From NCBI GenBank assembly GCA_905250025.1, contig CAJNOJ010000166.1:62001-126000 (forward strand): a DNA stretch of 64,000 bases. The letters are read 5' to 3'. The stretch's first letter is position 1, and every line of letters begins with the position of its first letter. The translations under genes were made by a program, and so were the position numbers. A model generated the notes under the pieces. It was not told the DNA's origin, searched no databases, and saw only the letters and a program-made list of their open reading frames with translations. The stretch is from Adineta ricciae (lineage: Eukaryota > Rotifera > Eurotatoria > Adinetida > Adinetidae). Below are positions 1 through 12,011 of the stretch, piece by piece.

Positions 1-504
1 AACAACTGAATATGATCCGTTATGGAACTTACATTGAGAATATTTATCTCGCTTTCGAGGAATTTCAACTTCAGGTGATTGCAAATCTCGTGATCGTTTA
101 GGCATTGAGATGGTTTGGGATTGATCGAGGAAATAAATCCGATCTAATGATAAGGAAGTTGCCTGTTGAGAAAAGGGTAGAAGTGAAGATGATTGGTGCT
201 GTTTAAACCAAGAATCCCAATATTCGCTGCTTTGATCGTTTTCAGCGTCTTCAGTTTGTACTTTCGGCTGACGGAAACGTGAACTCCAGTGTAAACGTGG
301 TTCTCGTGGTTGATGTGTTAATTTCCATGAATGAAGATTGATTAGGAAATGAGTTAGGTATGACTCATTCGGTTTTTTTTCATTCGAGTGAAATTGCCGA
401 GTATTGGGTAAGATTGAACCATAGGAAAGTAAATAACGGGTTAAATAATGGGGATAAGAAGAAGAAGAAGAAGAGGCTTTAAACCGTACGGCTAAGGTGA
501 GCAT
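1..504 (-). CDS. Unrecognised protein, 5' exon only (possible mitochondrial import)
   Basis: An open frame runs on the minus strand from an ATG at 504 to a donor-like site at 32 (exon 33-504, about 157 residues); bases 1-32 look like the start of an intron and the rest lies outside the window. The first 45 residues are rich in Leu, Ser, Arg and Tyr with almost no acidic residues, as in a mitochondrial presequence, and are followed by a polar, basic region with a Lys/Arg-rich patch near residue 135. I do not recognise the family. It is divergent from the TIR gene at 1104. That it is a gene is supported by the long open frame ending at a good donor; its role is unknown. Confidence 0.5.
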   Translation of the reverse strand, partial: MLTLAVRFKASSSSSSYPHYLTRYLLSYGSILPNTRQFHSNEKKPNESYLTHFLINLHSWKLTHQPREPRLHWSSRFRQPKVQTEDAENDQSSEYWDSWFKQHQSSSLLPFSQQATSLSLDRIYFLDQSQTISMPKRSRDLQSPEVEIPRKRDKYSQCKFHNGSYSVV

Positions 505-1103
505 AGACCATGAGATTGATCACAGAATTGATAAACGAAATTAACCTTTTGAAAGAATCTTGTTGGCAGCGTATTTTTTTGAATATTGTCTTATTCGCAA
601 TACGACACAACACAACATTCGTATTGGTTGCTGATTGGTCTAAACGAGTAGCAAATCACATAATTGTTTTCTCTGTGTGGAAAAACGAATGGTTAAATTG
701 ATGTGGTCGTTGCTAACGGTATATAGTGATATTTATTATTTATATATACACACACACACATACCTGTGAATTGTTTTTTGATAGACACTAAAAAGAGAGA
801 ATAATAGATGCTCGTGGTGTTAATTAACCAGCCGTTTCGGTGTTACAGAAAGAGTCAAGAGGAAATTCTTTGCATTTCTTTCTGCTACTTAAAGTGTTTT
901 GCAAGCAACCACATTCAACTTGTCAGAATAGAACTATTTCTTTCTTGCCCTCACGCACTGCCATTCTTTCACAAACTAGCATACGCGCTCGGCAGATGCT
1001 TAGCCTCATCAGTCAGTTGATACTCTGTTTGTTTTAGATTCGAGTATGAAAGAGATAGTTTGTTGGGTTTCTAACTAATCGGTTTCAAATAAACATCTAT
1101 CTA
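505..1103. other. Divergent intergenic region
   Basis: About 600 bp between the truncated minus-strand gene and the TIR gene, presumably holding both promoters. It contains a short CA run near 750-765. Short open frames here are out of keeping with any family I know and are taken as chance. Confidence 0.5.
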
Positions 1104-3648
1104 ATGATACAATCAACAATGACTACTACTTCACTTGATGCGCATTGCTCCACTCTTCGAGCCCATGCTGCCGATATGACTGTTGAGCAACTAAGAGCAA
1201 CATTCGATGCGTTCGCTTCGCTTCTCAAAGAGACCAATGATCCTGAATCGAAATCCGCCATCATCGAACACATAATTTCTCCACTAATCAATCTCCCATA
1301 CAAGACAAACGCGTTTGCCGAGTCGACTTTGATTGCACATGAACTTTTTCTTATTCTACGTGACGATGCCATCATTGCGCAATTTCGTCAGCGGCAAACC
1401 GGAACGCACACTACACACAAACATACCCAGTTAGTTTCCGTCTTATTTATGAATGTTATTCATAAAATGAATGAAGATAATGTCAGCGAATTTCATCATT
1501 TACTCTTTCATCAACCATTGATCGATGAATTAGCAAATTGCCTTCACGAGATCGGTACGTACGGTCAACATTTAACAAATATTACGCTTCTTCGTTCAAT
1601 TAAATCGTTATTATTAACATATAAGAATTATCTAAGACATACAATCATTGGCGATGAATATACATTACTTCTGCCCATACTGAATTCTGTTATTCAGTGT
1701 CTTTGTTCCTCCTATGCTGTCCGTATGATCAAAACTTTGAAACATAATTTTACTCAAAAACTTACTGATCCTCAAGCATTATTTCTCGATACGTTGCCAT
1801 TCTATCTACAATGGTATTTTGAGTATGAAGATCCGGAGAACTACGGTCGTATTTTAAGAGTCTTGTTAAATGAATTTACTCAATGGTTCACCAACTGTCC
1901 GCCTCAAGCTTACATAACTTGTACACAACATATCGGGCGAATGATTCGACATTTAAACTATTTTCTCGTTCGTCCGGTCGAATCCGAAAACGTCCATATA
2001 TTTAGTGAGGAATTTTACCATGACTATTGTAAATTAGTTGCACATTGGTCGTTGATTTTGTCAACAACATTGCCGTGTTTTCCCGATGAAATCAGTGTCA
2101 AGGATAGTACACGAATCATTATTAAAAATTTGTATAATTTCACACTGCATTTAAACGTTTTGAATTACATGAAAACGATGCCGAACTTGATTCCGATGCT
2201 TTTGAAAGTGACCGATATTGAAGATGATGAAATACAAGTCAATGCTTACCGTTGTTTGGGCAAAATAATGACGGAAGCTGATATCAAAACAATGACAAAT
2301 CCAAGTCAAATTGCCAGTGTATATATTGATTTTATTACGAATACAATCGATGATCCGTATCAAAAGGAACGATTTCATAGTCTTCTAAAAAGTTTAAAAA
2401 GTAAAACTTGTCTTTTTTTCCTACAAATCATCGTCTCACTCAATCTTCGTTGTAGATTTTGTGCAACATGATCAAGTAAAAACAGAATTGATCGAACTGA
2501 AAGCACTTCCACTTCTAGTCAAATGTGTTGTTGAAACTCAATATGATCCGATTAAAGTTCAACAGATCTCATTGGAGATGCTTCTTGCTCTTTCGTTCAA
2601 TACTGAGGCGTGCTCGTTTCTCCGGCAGAATCAAAGTTTCATCGATCATATTCGAGCTCTTACTCTCAATACCGATCCCGACAAATCAGGCTTGCAACGT
2701 GCAGCCGAAGGTCTCCTCTGGAAGTTAGAAGAAGAAGAAAAAGCAGTGGCGAAACCATCGATAGCCAATTTATACAAATACGATATTATGATCAGCTATT
2801 CCCATAAAGATCAACAGATATGTCTGCAAATTCACGAACAACTTGTCAAAGATGGATTCCAGGTCTGGTTCGATCGGGATTGTCTACGCGGATCTACAAT
2901 GGTCGGTATTGCGAATGCGATCGAAAATTCCAAACATGTACTTATTTGTATGTCAAACACATATAAACAAAGTGTCTATTGCCATTCAGAGGCACATTAT
3001 GCATTTGAACGAGGATGTCGACTAATTCCGATCGTAATCGAACCAAATTATAAACCAGATGGTTGGCTCGGAATTATTGTCAGTGGAAAAATCTACGTTG
3101 ATTTTGGAAATGTAGAATTTCATTTGGCTTATGAAAAATTAAAGAATGAAATTAACGAACAAGAGCATCATGATCTCATCGTGTCACCTGTAAAACCAGA
3201 AGATAAAGATTCAACTGAGCCAACAGTGACGTATTCCGAATCATCTGATACGTCTTATCAATCGATTGTGTAAGTTTTTCTTCAGCTGTTTGTAAATTAA
3301 AATTCCAGAATCTTTTGTAGTGCGCTGCCTAAATGTATCACTGAATGGACGTGTGATCATGTCAAGTTATTTTTCCAGCGAAATGGACTTAGCAATACAT
3401 TTCTCCTCCTCTTTCCACATATCGATGGCCATCGTCTTTTGCAACTGTATGAAATGTGTCTTAGCAATCGGGAGTCCATGTATCAATCACTAAAATTCGA
3501 ATTGAATGAAAGATATCATACACTATTACCCATCGCTGATTATCTTAGTTTTCTTCACGAAATGAAAGCGTATATGTCACCCGGTGTAACAAATGCGAGA
3601 GCTTCCCAGTATTCTTTCCTATCGCTCACATTTTGTAACCTTCTGTAG
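1104..3648 (+). CDS. ARM/HEAT-like + TIR + SAM-like protein
   Basis: Three exons, 1104-2400, 2456-3269 and 3321-3648, with introns of 55 and 51 bp; joined length 2439 nt, 812 residues. Residues 1 to about 530 are helical and armadillo/HEAT-like. A TIR domain spans about 540-651, beginning with the typical YDIMISYSH strand. The Glu in YCHSEAHYAF (about residue 611) lies where TIR NAD-hydrolases such as SARM1 carry their catalytic Glu. The third exon encodes a SAM-like domain (about 712-785, with HIDGHRLLQLYE). An apparent stop at 3271 is avoided because GTAAGT begins at 3270 and the downstream exon stays in frame. TIR proteins of this type are numerous in bdelloids and molluscs. NADase activity or an innate-immune role is inferred from the family, not shown. 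The first 530 residues are too divergent for exact repeat counts. Confidence 0.85.
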
Positions 3649-3987
3649 AAAGTCACACAAAGTCATTTTTAAGGAATGTATTTTTATGTTTTATTTGAAA
3701 ATACAGCTGTTCATCCTTTTTGTATTAATGAGCTTTCATTACAAATTCGAACGAGCATGCGTCACGAAGAGAAGGAAGTAGAAGATATATATGCCAAAAA
3801 CATGTTAGACACTGATCTATAGCGCCCTCTTTTGTTTGCTGTAACAAACTGTACGGTGATGAAATTACTAACCAATTGGTATATATTAGCAAGAGCTGTA
3901 CTCATTTATTTTCTTACAGTTGCTCGTGATACTTATCGAAAAAGTGAAAAAAACATCCTAATTCGAAGATTTCATCTTTGTTTCAGA
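3649..3987 (+). other. Intercistronic region with acceptor-like AG
   Basis: There are 339 bp between the TIR stop and the hydrolase start. The interval ends with TTTGTTTCAG one base before the ATG at 3988, which is either a cis acceptor for a 5' UTR intron or a spliced-leader acceptor. An open frame extends upstream of that ATG but I take it as non-coding. Confidence 0.4.
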
Positions 3988-4809
3988 ATGACTGATTATA
4001 TCGAAGAACGATTCACAGTGATTTCACCACGTTTCAATCATAAATTATCGTGCATATTTCATCGAAAAACTTCGCCTTACGTTGACGATCAAAATCGTGA
4101 ACATGTCGTGATTCTTTGTCATGGCTACTTGGCGAATAAAAACGCCGCTTTCCTTCCTGAACTATCTCGCGGTCTATCAGATTCCAGCGTGAAACAGTTT
4201 CACTCAGTTCGATTCGATTTTCATGGCTGTGGAGAATCAACTGGACGAGAAGAATGGGATTACGGAGGCTATGAAGATGAGGCAAAGGATGATCTTCGAT
4301 CAATTGTCGAATACTTGCGAAGTCAAAATAACAAATATTTTGTGCGAGCACTTGTAGGCCATTCACGAGCGGGTACAACTGTATTACTTTATGCACTGTA
4401 TTTTGATGATATTCCATTGATCGTCAACGTCGCAGGTCGTTATCGACTTGAGCGTGGCATTAACGATCGATTCTCTAAAAAGCAATTAGATGAACTTGAT
4501 CGAAACGGTTCGTTTGTTATCCATACTTTAGAGAGTGGAGATTTTCGGATAACAAAGCAAGGTATTGAACGTCGGAAAAATCTTGATATCGACAAAATCG
4601 ATCAAATTCGCCATGCTCGAGTATTAAATATTTGGGGTGATCAAGATGATGTTATGCCCGGCGATGACATATATTTATTCAATGAACAGTTGGCAAAGAC
4701 AAAAAAAACAGAGATGGTCATCGTACCCGACGCTGATCATTGCTTCAAAGATACAGAAAAGAAGCTAATCGATATCATTAAGCCATGGCTTCAACAATCA
4801 ATTGAATAA
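3988..4809 (+). CDS. Alpha/beta hydrolase (serine hydrolase, S33/hydrolase_4 type)
   Basis: Intronless, 273 residues. The nucleophile elbow GHSRAG, an acid in WGDQDD and a His in DADHCF form a complete Ser-Asp-His triad, and LCHGYLANK gives the oxyanion-hole HG. The overall layout resembles small cytosolic esterases or aminopeptidase-like hydrolases common in plants, fungi and bacteria. The start at 3988 is chosen because the open frame upstream (from 3832) adds a non-family hydrophobic leader, whereas TTTCAG precedes this ATG directly. The stop is only 47 bp from the next start. Substrate is unknown. Foreign origin is possible for a bdelloid gene of this type but is not shown by the sequence alone. 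Confidence 0.8.
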   Translation: MTDYIEERFTVISPRFNHKLSCIFHRKTSPYVDDQNREHVVILCHGYLANKNAAFLPELSRGLSDSSVKQFHSVRFDFHGCGESTGREEWDYGGYEDEAKDDLRSIVEYLRSQNNKYFVRALVGHSRAGTTVLLYALYFDDIPLIVNVAGRYRLERGINDRFSKKQLDELDRNGSFVIHTLESGDFRITKQGIERRKNLDIDKIDQIRHARVLNIWGDQDDVMPGDDIYLFNEQLAKTKKTEMVIVPDADHCFKDTEKKLIDIIKPWLQQSIE

Positions 4810-4856
4810 CATCTTTTACTTTTACATCTTTTTCGTTTCTTTCAGATAGAAATATC

Positions 4857-6498
4857 ATGGAAAGTGTCTCGACAATGAGCGAAAATAACAATTCTAGTTC
4901 TTCAAAATCTTCGACTGGAAATAAATCATCAAAGTACGAAGGAGCTTATCAAGTCGACGTATCAGAAACTGGGTTCGATCTCGAAACAATTACATTATCA
5001 TACACTGGATTACTTCGAATTTTTCGTCTATTATACGTTGCAGAACATTGTCCAGCGTTACGTAGTGAGGCCTTATTAACAAGTTTACATTATTTGAAAG
5101 AAACATCCGCTACTAATGTATACAAACAAGTATGTTTGCTACAATTGTTTTTTGTTATTTGCTTCGAACGATGGAATCTTGTTTTATTTAGGTTCTGCAA
5201 GAAATCAAGAAGGAAAATATTGAATTGCCAGCTGATTTTGATGAATCATGGTTGGAACGAACTCAGCGTGGCTATGTTCAAAAACTAGAAAAACTCGATA
5301 CAGATCTACGAAATTTTCGTACTAATTCAATCAAAGATTCCATCCGTCGTGGTAATGACGATCTTGGTGATCATTATCTCGGAGCGGGAGACTTTCATAG
5401 TGCTGTACGTTGTTATGTAAGTTCAAGAGATTATTGTGTTTCACCGCGACATGTGATTACAATGTGTATGAACGTGATCAAAGCATCGTTTTTCATGCAA
5501 AACTGGACGAATGTTCTATCATACGTTACTAAAGCTGAACAAGCTCTCGAAAGTTTAGAAACAACAACGAAATCAGCTGCAGCGCCTTCGGCAACAACAT
5601 CAAGCAGTTCATCAGCAGACCTATCCGAAGCAGAAATAGCATCGCGCCTGAAAGTTTATGCTGGTATTGCTGAATTGGCCACTGGAAGATATAAATTAGC
5701 TGCCCGACACTTTCTAGCTGTTTCATTTGATCACTGTGCGAACAAATTCCAAGTAAGATCTGTTTTTCAAACGTAAACCGGATTGAAAATGAATCTCATT
5801 CGAAACAGGATCTTATTTCACCCCAAACTCTGATTCGATACGTGTGTTTATGTAGTTTAGCAACATTAGAACGATCGGAAGTTCATCGTTTGATTATAAT
5901 GTCATCCAACATGAAACAATACCTGGAATTGGAACCGGCAATTCGTGATATTATCTTGGATTTCTATCAGACATCGTATTCATCTGTGTTAACTAACATG
6001 TCTCGACAAGAACCAGTCTTTGCGTTGGATCAATATCTTGCCCGACATTTATCTTCGTTATACGATGAAATTCGCCATAGAATTATTATCACCTATTTTC
6101 TTCCATATAAAAATGCTGATATGAACGCTATGGCGATGAAATTGAACACCACGGTCAATGTTCTCGAAGACGAACTTGTTCATTTGATTCGTTTGGAAAA
6201 GATTAAAGCACGGATTGATTCGAAAAACAAGATTCTCTACGTTGCCGATACCGATCAGCGTTGGCATGCATATCAGCATGCCTTAAATGTGACTAAACGA
6301 TCAGAAAAGATTACTGCTGCACTTTTACTTCGTTCGGCAATAATGAAAGCTAATCTCGTCGTTCGAGATGCATCAGCATCAACAGCCGGTCGCCCATCAA
6401 AGATGAAGGGTAAATCGCGCGGACATTTTGTCCCCGGTTACCCTAGTAATATGATGATCATGGATGACAATGAGTTTTATGAAGATGAAACAATGTGA
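4857..6498 (+). CDS. CSN1: COP9 signalosome complex subunit 1
   Basis: Exons 4857-5129, 5192-5752 and 5809-6498, all phase 0; 507 residues, close to the family's usual size. The conserved N-terminal block YTGLLRIFRLLYVAEHCPAL matches the CSN1/GPS1 signature (YSGLMRIERL in vertebrates). It is followed by the helical repeat region and a C-terminal PCI domain (about 310-450). A short low-complexity Ala/Ser/Thr insert sits near residue 210. CSN1 is a scaffold subunit of the COP9 signalosome, which removes NEDD8 from cullins. The gene starts 47 bp after the hydrolase stop, with TTTCTTTCAG ending 11 bp before the ATG, pointing to co-transcription and trans-splicing. Confidence 0.93.
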
Positions 6499-6708
6499 AA
6501 GATAGTTTTTTATCTAATTTTTTAATCAACTTTGTTTATCCGAAACCAATGATTGAATTCCTATCGGAGAAAGTTTCTATTTTCGTAGGTTACAAGTTTA
6601 TTCGAGAAATTTTGTTTTCTTTTTCATTGTATTATTTTGAGTGAATGGTTTTTCTAAGCAAGAAAACATGTTTGTGATAATTAAATAAAACTTGATATTT
6701 TCTTTCAG

Positions 6709-9700
6709 ATGTCGACGATCAAAAAACGAAAAGCCGACGAAGATAACCAGCAATTATCTTCGAAATCACCAAATAAAAGTAAATTTGCACACTCTTGACT
6801 GCAGCTTAGAACATCAGTAAGAACGAAGCCATTGTTTTTATTGTATAGAGAACCGATCTTTGACCAGTAATGATTCTAATGCATCGGACAAGTCGAATTC
6901 TACGATGTTTCCACCGTTATGTGCACCAACGTCACATTCAAATCAATCATCTTCATCCGCTTCTTCACGCATATGGAATCCAGTTGATGGCTTAGATTCT
7001 ACGACGTCTTTCAGTACTAATGGTCAGTTTGCAATGGCAACAGTAGATCATTCATCGATGATGTACAATCCTAATCATCAAAACGCAAAAGACGTTGATA
7101 TCGGATGTAAGCGAGGAGTGTCCACACCAACAAATTTCATGCAAACACCTGAGAAGAAACCGAAAAATAACCTATCACCTGCTTTGCCAACACCCCCGCC
7201 ATCGACGGACAATCAATCTAAAGCTTTGAAAATGATGGTAAACAATATTTTGTATTTGAATCAGTATGTAAAATACAATCGATTGATTTACTTCTTCTAG
7301 GCAAAAATGGGTTTTGACAAAACACGTGGTCTTGGTCGTAATGCTCAAGGCCCAACACAAATCGTTGAAGAGAGTAAACAAAAAGGTCATCGTGGTCTCG
7401 GTTATACTGTCGAAGGGTTCAACGATGAAGCCGCTGAGTGGGATTTCGATACAGATCCCGTAAATATCTTCATACGAACATTCTCTCCAGCTATCTTTGC
7501 TTTCTTTCAATTTGACCCTTAGGCTCCCGTTGAGGAAGAAGTTCATTGGTGTCCTCCTAGTGAACATACAGAAGATCCTCTCAATCTTGAGGAAATACGT
7601 CAATGGGTTGAAATCGGACCGGTATAAATATGAATTTTGATGATTAAATTCGTGAATTTTAATTTTAGAAAAAGAAAGTCATTGACGATGAAGTGGAATT
7701 TTGCGATGGAGAAATTCTTGAAGATATGCTCTCTGCAAAGGTAAATCGTTTTATTTGTAATTCGAACTAACCAAAATTTGATAATCATATATTTACTGTA
7801 TTCTAGACTGTTTTTGACAATTTAGCACAAAAAGAAATGGAAGATGCGCGCGCACGTAGTAATGTCTATGAAACGATCGGAGGTTCAATTTTCCAGAATC
7901 GGTAACATAATCGCATCGTATTTCATTATTTTTCAATGTTATTACAGAGCGGCTGTTAAGATGGCCAATATCGATCATGTATTTCATCGAATGTTCACAG
8001 ATCCTCGAACACCAGATAATCAAGTAATTTGACTTCGTGTTCATTTACTTTCTATAAGTAATCTTATCATTTAGCGATCGTTGATCAATTCTGACGAGCC
8101 TTTATATTTTGCGGATGTCTGTGCTGGCCCCGGTGGTTTTAGTGAATACGTTTTATGGCGAAAACAATGGTATTCACGAGGTATTGTTGAATAATCTATG
8201 AATTCGTGTATACACGTCTCTAAATTTTCTTTCGCAGGCTTCGGTTTCACTTTGAAAGGCAAGGACGATTTCAAACTGCGAAAGTTTATTGCTGGTACAC
8301 CTGAAACCTTCGATACATACTACGGTGTCAATGGTCTCAGTGGTGATGGAAATATATACACACCGGAAAACATTGATGCTCTACAAAGTTATGTAAATAA
8401 ATGTACAATGAATCGCGGTGTACATATTATGATGGCTGATGGTGTAAGAGATTTCGATTGGGAGTGTTAGGATTGATCGTCTGCTTGTTTGTTATTTCCT
8501 AGGGATTTTCCGTTGAAGGACAAGAAAATATTCAGGAAATTTTGAGCAAACAATTATATCTATGTCAATTTCTAACGGCTTTGACAATTCTGCGGCCAGG
8601 TACGAACCGATTTCGTTTTGAATGACGTGAATTTTAGTATTCGTACTCAGGTGGTCATTTCGTCTGTAAATTATTCGATATATTTACTCCATTCAGTGTT
8701 GGACTTATCTACTTAATGTACCGAACATTTCATCATGTATCTTTACATAAACCAGTGACTAGTCGACCTGCAAATTCAGAACGGTGAGAAGACGATCGAT
8801 CGATGTTTCGTTTAACCAACCTGTTCTGGTTTGATTTCAGATATATCATTTGCAAAAGTCTTCGTGGTAGTGTTCGGGATATTGTTCGTCCATATTTGTA
8901 TGAGATTAACCTGCTACAGAATAAATATTCAAATGAATCGGAGCCGAATGATGTTCAATCGATTGTTCCAATGAACATCTTGAAAGAAAACGAAAGATTT
9001 TGTGAATACATTCGAAATTCCAATGATCAGTAAAGAAATTGCTAATGTATAGTTAATAGAAAGAATAGGATTTTAATTTTTTTCAGAATGGGTTTGAATC
9101 AAATACGAAATTTGAAGAAAATTCGTGCTTTTGCAAGTAATGCAGCATTGCAAGACATGCGTCAGCACGAAATCCGTTCACAATGTCTTCAATACTGGCA
9201 GGTAAATAATTCTGTCACGTGAAACAAAAAAGTAAAGCAGTTTTTAAGCTACCCGATGAACCGCGACAAAGACCAAGAGATCTCCAGCTGGTTGACGTAA
9301 AAAATAATCTTTTCTACCAAGTAATTCAGAGTTTCTCTTTTCTCTCTGCATGAGGCAAACGATTTTTCGTCTTTTTAGCTTGATAGTGGTATGGAAAGTA
9401 TCATTGTAAATCTGCCGAATCCTCTGAAAAGCTCCGTACTTGAAGCACAACGAATCCAATCCTTATTTGATTACCGATGTGTACTTTCATTAGGTGATCC
9501 GGTCTTACTCTTGTCCTGTGGTGTAAGTTTCATTTAAATGTATCACCCAGTTTTGTATTCGACCACATAAACTGTTTCAGCGAGACTTAGTTTTTGTTAT
9601 GGACTTGAGGTCACCGAACAAATCGTGGGAACGACTAGGACCTAAATTCAAAATTGAACTACCAGCGCATACGTTGTTACTTGCTGAGCGCGTCGAAGAG

Positions 9701-10575
9701 CACGCGAATGATGTAAGACAAAGTTTACATTTGTCCTGTTGAACATTTCAAGATTATTTTAGACTAGAAGTAATCGTCCGAAAGCAACGATCTACGTTAT
9801 CGACGCGTATTTTATCGGAGACCAAAATATGCTCATTCAAAACGGCAGACCAGTGATACTCATGGATCGGTAACATTGATGAATTTGGAAAAATTCAAGA
9901 TTTTTTTGTTTCTCAGTTATCGCACGCTGAAAATCTTCGAAAAAGCAATTAACAAACCAGTTCGCAACGATCTTGCACCTATTCGGATCAGCGAACAATT
10001 TCGTTTGGAACAAATGGATAATCAACTTCAAAAGTATGTTCATCGAACAATAGCAAATCCTTCCGCAATGATTTTCTATGTAGATTATGCCTATCTGGTA
10101 CATTGGACCACATCGACTCTGAAAGATTATATTTTACCAATACAGAAGTGGAAAATCGACCACATGTACCGGTGCGTGGTTTGTGGATCTTCAAATTCGT
10201 TCAACGTAAGAGTTGGAAAATGCCTTACCCTTGGATTCTTTGCTTTTCATTTAGATCCGTGGACAATTTTACTGAGTAAATCAACACAACAGAAATATTT
10301 CCATGATCATACCAAACGAACGTCTGTCTTTGAACATCCGCATGATTCTTCTCATGTCGCGTCCTTAAGGTAATTGAATGAATCATTTGAGAAATGTGTG
10401 GTACTTTATCGAACAATGCTTTAGATCAACTCTGGAAAATAGTTTCTATTGGGATTTCAATGGTCGTAGTGACACGTTGACAAAATCAGCCTTCATCGCA
10501 TTTATTCGGGAGAAAAATCACGAAACACAAGTTCAACAACGTCCTAACCATCACTCTGCTCCTCATTCCCAATAA
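6709..10575 (+). CDS. CMTR1: Cap-specific mRNA (nucleoside-2'-O-)-methyltransferase 1
   Basis: Nineteen exons give 946 residues: 6709-6778, 6849-7237, 7301-7459, 7523-7621, 7669-7740, 7807-7901, 7948-8023, 8075-8180, 8238-8443, 8503-8599, 8651-8783, 8841-9029, 9087-9201, 9249-9296, 9379-9522, 9581-9712, 9763-9869, 9917-10369, 10425-10575. Domains in order: low-complexity N-terminus, G-patch (about 152-200, [12 protein letters not shown]), and an RrmJ/FtsJ-type methyltransferase with the SAM-binding motif [10 protein letters not shown]. The K-D-K-E catalytic set is visible as AAVKMAN, MADGG, GGHFVCK and ANSER. A guanylyltransferase-like part and a C-terminal WW-like segment (DPWTILLSK) follow. 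It methylates the first transcribed nucleotide of capped mRNA in the nucleus. TTTCTTTCAG abuts the ATG. Confidence 0.95.
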
Positions 10576-10974
10576 AACTCGTCTGTTATCTGAAAATTTG
10601 TTTTAGTTCTGTTGAAAAGAAAAGAAACTCCTCACTCATTCTCGTTACATGTATTATTTTTCTGTTTTGTGTTTGATTTCATCCAATGAAGTAAGAAAAA
10701 ACAAAGATGTCAATGAAAATTCGGCATATTCATCATCATCATCATTGTACAAAGAAATCCTTTCTCTGTGTATCTCGCCGAAGAAATGGAAAATCGAAGA
10801 AAACTGATTGGCACAAGCTCCTTTTGAATTATATTTCGTTTTCTGTTGTTTTTTCAATCGTAAAAAACGAATAAATCATTTGGCAATATATAAGAACAAC
10901 TTCATTGGCGGTTAAATTTATTCGTACTAGACAGAATGAAGTACCACGACACACATATGAACTTTAGTCTAGAT
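10576..10974. other. Convergent 3' intergenic region
   Basis: About 400 bp between the stops of CMTR1 (plus) and FRG1 (minus). I see only a short TCA run near 10730-10745 and probable 3' UTRs. Confidence 0.5.
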
Positions 10975-11889
10975 TTATTTACAATAACGATCAGCTTTCA
11001 TCTTTTCACGACGATCGAGAAGAGCTTCATGTAGTGCGCCTGCTTTTTTCGCATCAGCCAACTCTTTGATGTCACCTTGATTGATCCGTAACTTTTTATC
11101 TTGAAATTTCTGAAATTTCTTCACATAATTCAATTCCGTGTCACGAAGTGAACCTTGTTCTTCCACAGGCAATTCTTTTTGTCGTTGTTCTTTCTCTCGG
11201 ATTTGCTTCGCATTAGAGCGTATATTGATAAAATTCGCCTCCGTTGCTCGATCATCCATCGCGACAAGATCGCCTTCTTCATTGAAACGAATGAATTTAT
11301 CATTACATGCGGATAATGCCAAATTGCCATTTTCGAAAACAGGTTCAAAATGTTCGCGCATTCCAATAGCCTCTGAAATACCAAATTAGTGTTTTATCGT
11401 CATTCTTTCCATTGTTTCTTACCTGATCGACCGATGACTAATCCATTTTTATTAATCGCTAAATATTTACCAAATCCAGACTTGAATGCCACTTTGTTCT
11501 CGGATATACGTATAACTGTGAGAATCTGCTGTTGATCAGGACCTTCGCCGAACGGTCGAGTAGGGCCAACACAAAACAATCCATTGTCTAATGAATGGGC
11601 GTAGCTATTTGTGCCGAATTCAATCGCCACATTGCCGTTAATTTCATGGAATTTCTTTACTTTCCACCAGCCGCCATGTCTACAAGAAAAGTTCATATTT
11701 TGGTTCAATTGTAGCAGTAGTGACTTACTGAACGTAATCTTGTTCACCATCATCTTCCTCGTTGTCGACGACTTGTTTGTGTTTTTTCGAAGATGAAGAC
11801 GACGACGAATGCTTTTTTCGTTTTTTCGAATGCGAATCATTACCATCGACGCCTTTTAAATTCAATTTTCCTCCTCGAACTTGGTACAT
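10975..11889 (-). CDS. FRG1: FRG1 protein homologue
   Basis: Three exons, 11729-11889, 11423-11679 and 10975-11372; 271 residues (human FRG1 has 258). A Lys/Ser-rich nuclear-signal segment (about 15-40) precedes the fascin-like beta-trefoil, with AHSLDNGLF, KSGFGKYLAINKNG and EAIGMREHFEPVF matching the family. The C-terminus contains NYVKKFQKFQD and ends in the highly conserved LLDRREKMKADRY. FRG1 is a nuclear and nucleolar actin-bundling and RNA-associated protein linked to spliceosomes. The ATG is preceded directly by ATTTCAG, and the FARSA stop is 122 bp upstream on the same strand. Confidence 0.95.
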
Positions 11890-12011
11890 CTGAAATAGGG
11901 ATGAAAACATGTTTAGTTTTGTTTATTTTTCTTTAAGTTAATGAAAATAAACAAGAGAAATTTCACTGAAAAGCTTTATGATAAAATGAAGATATCATCA
12001 AAAACGGTGTT

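Noticed and set aside
3832-3987. Upstream extension of the hydrolase with a hydrophobic leader
   Set aside because: TTTGTTTCAG directly before the 3988 ATG and lack of the leader in the family argue it is non-coding; a signal anchor cannot be wholly excluded.
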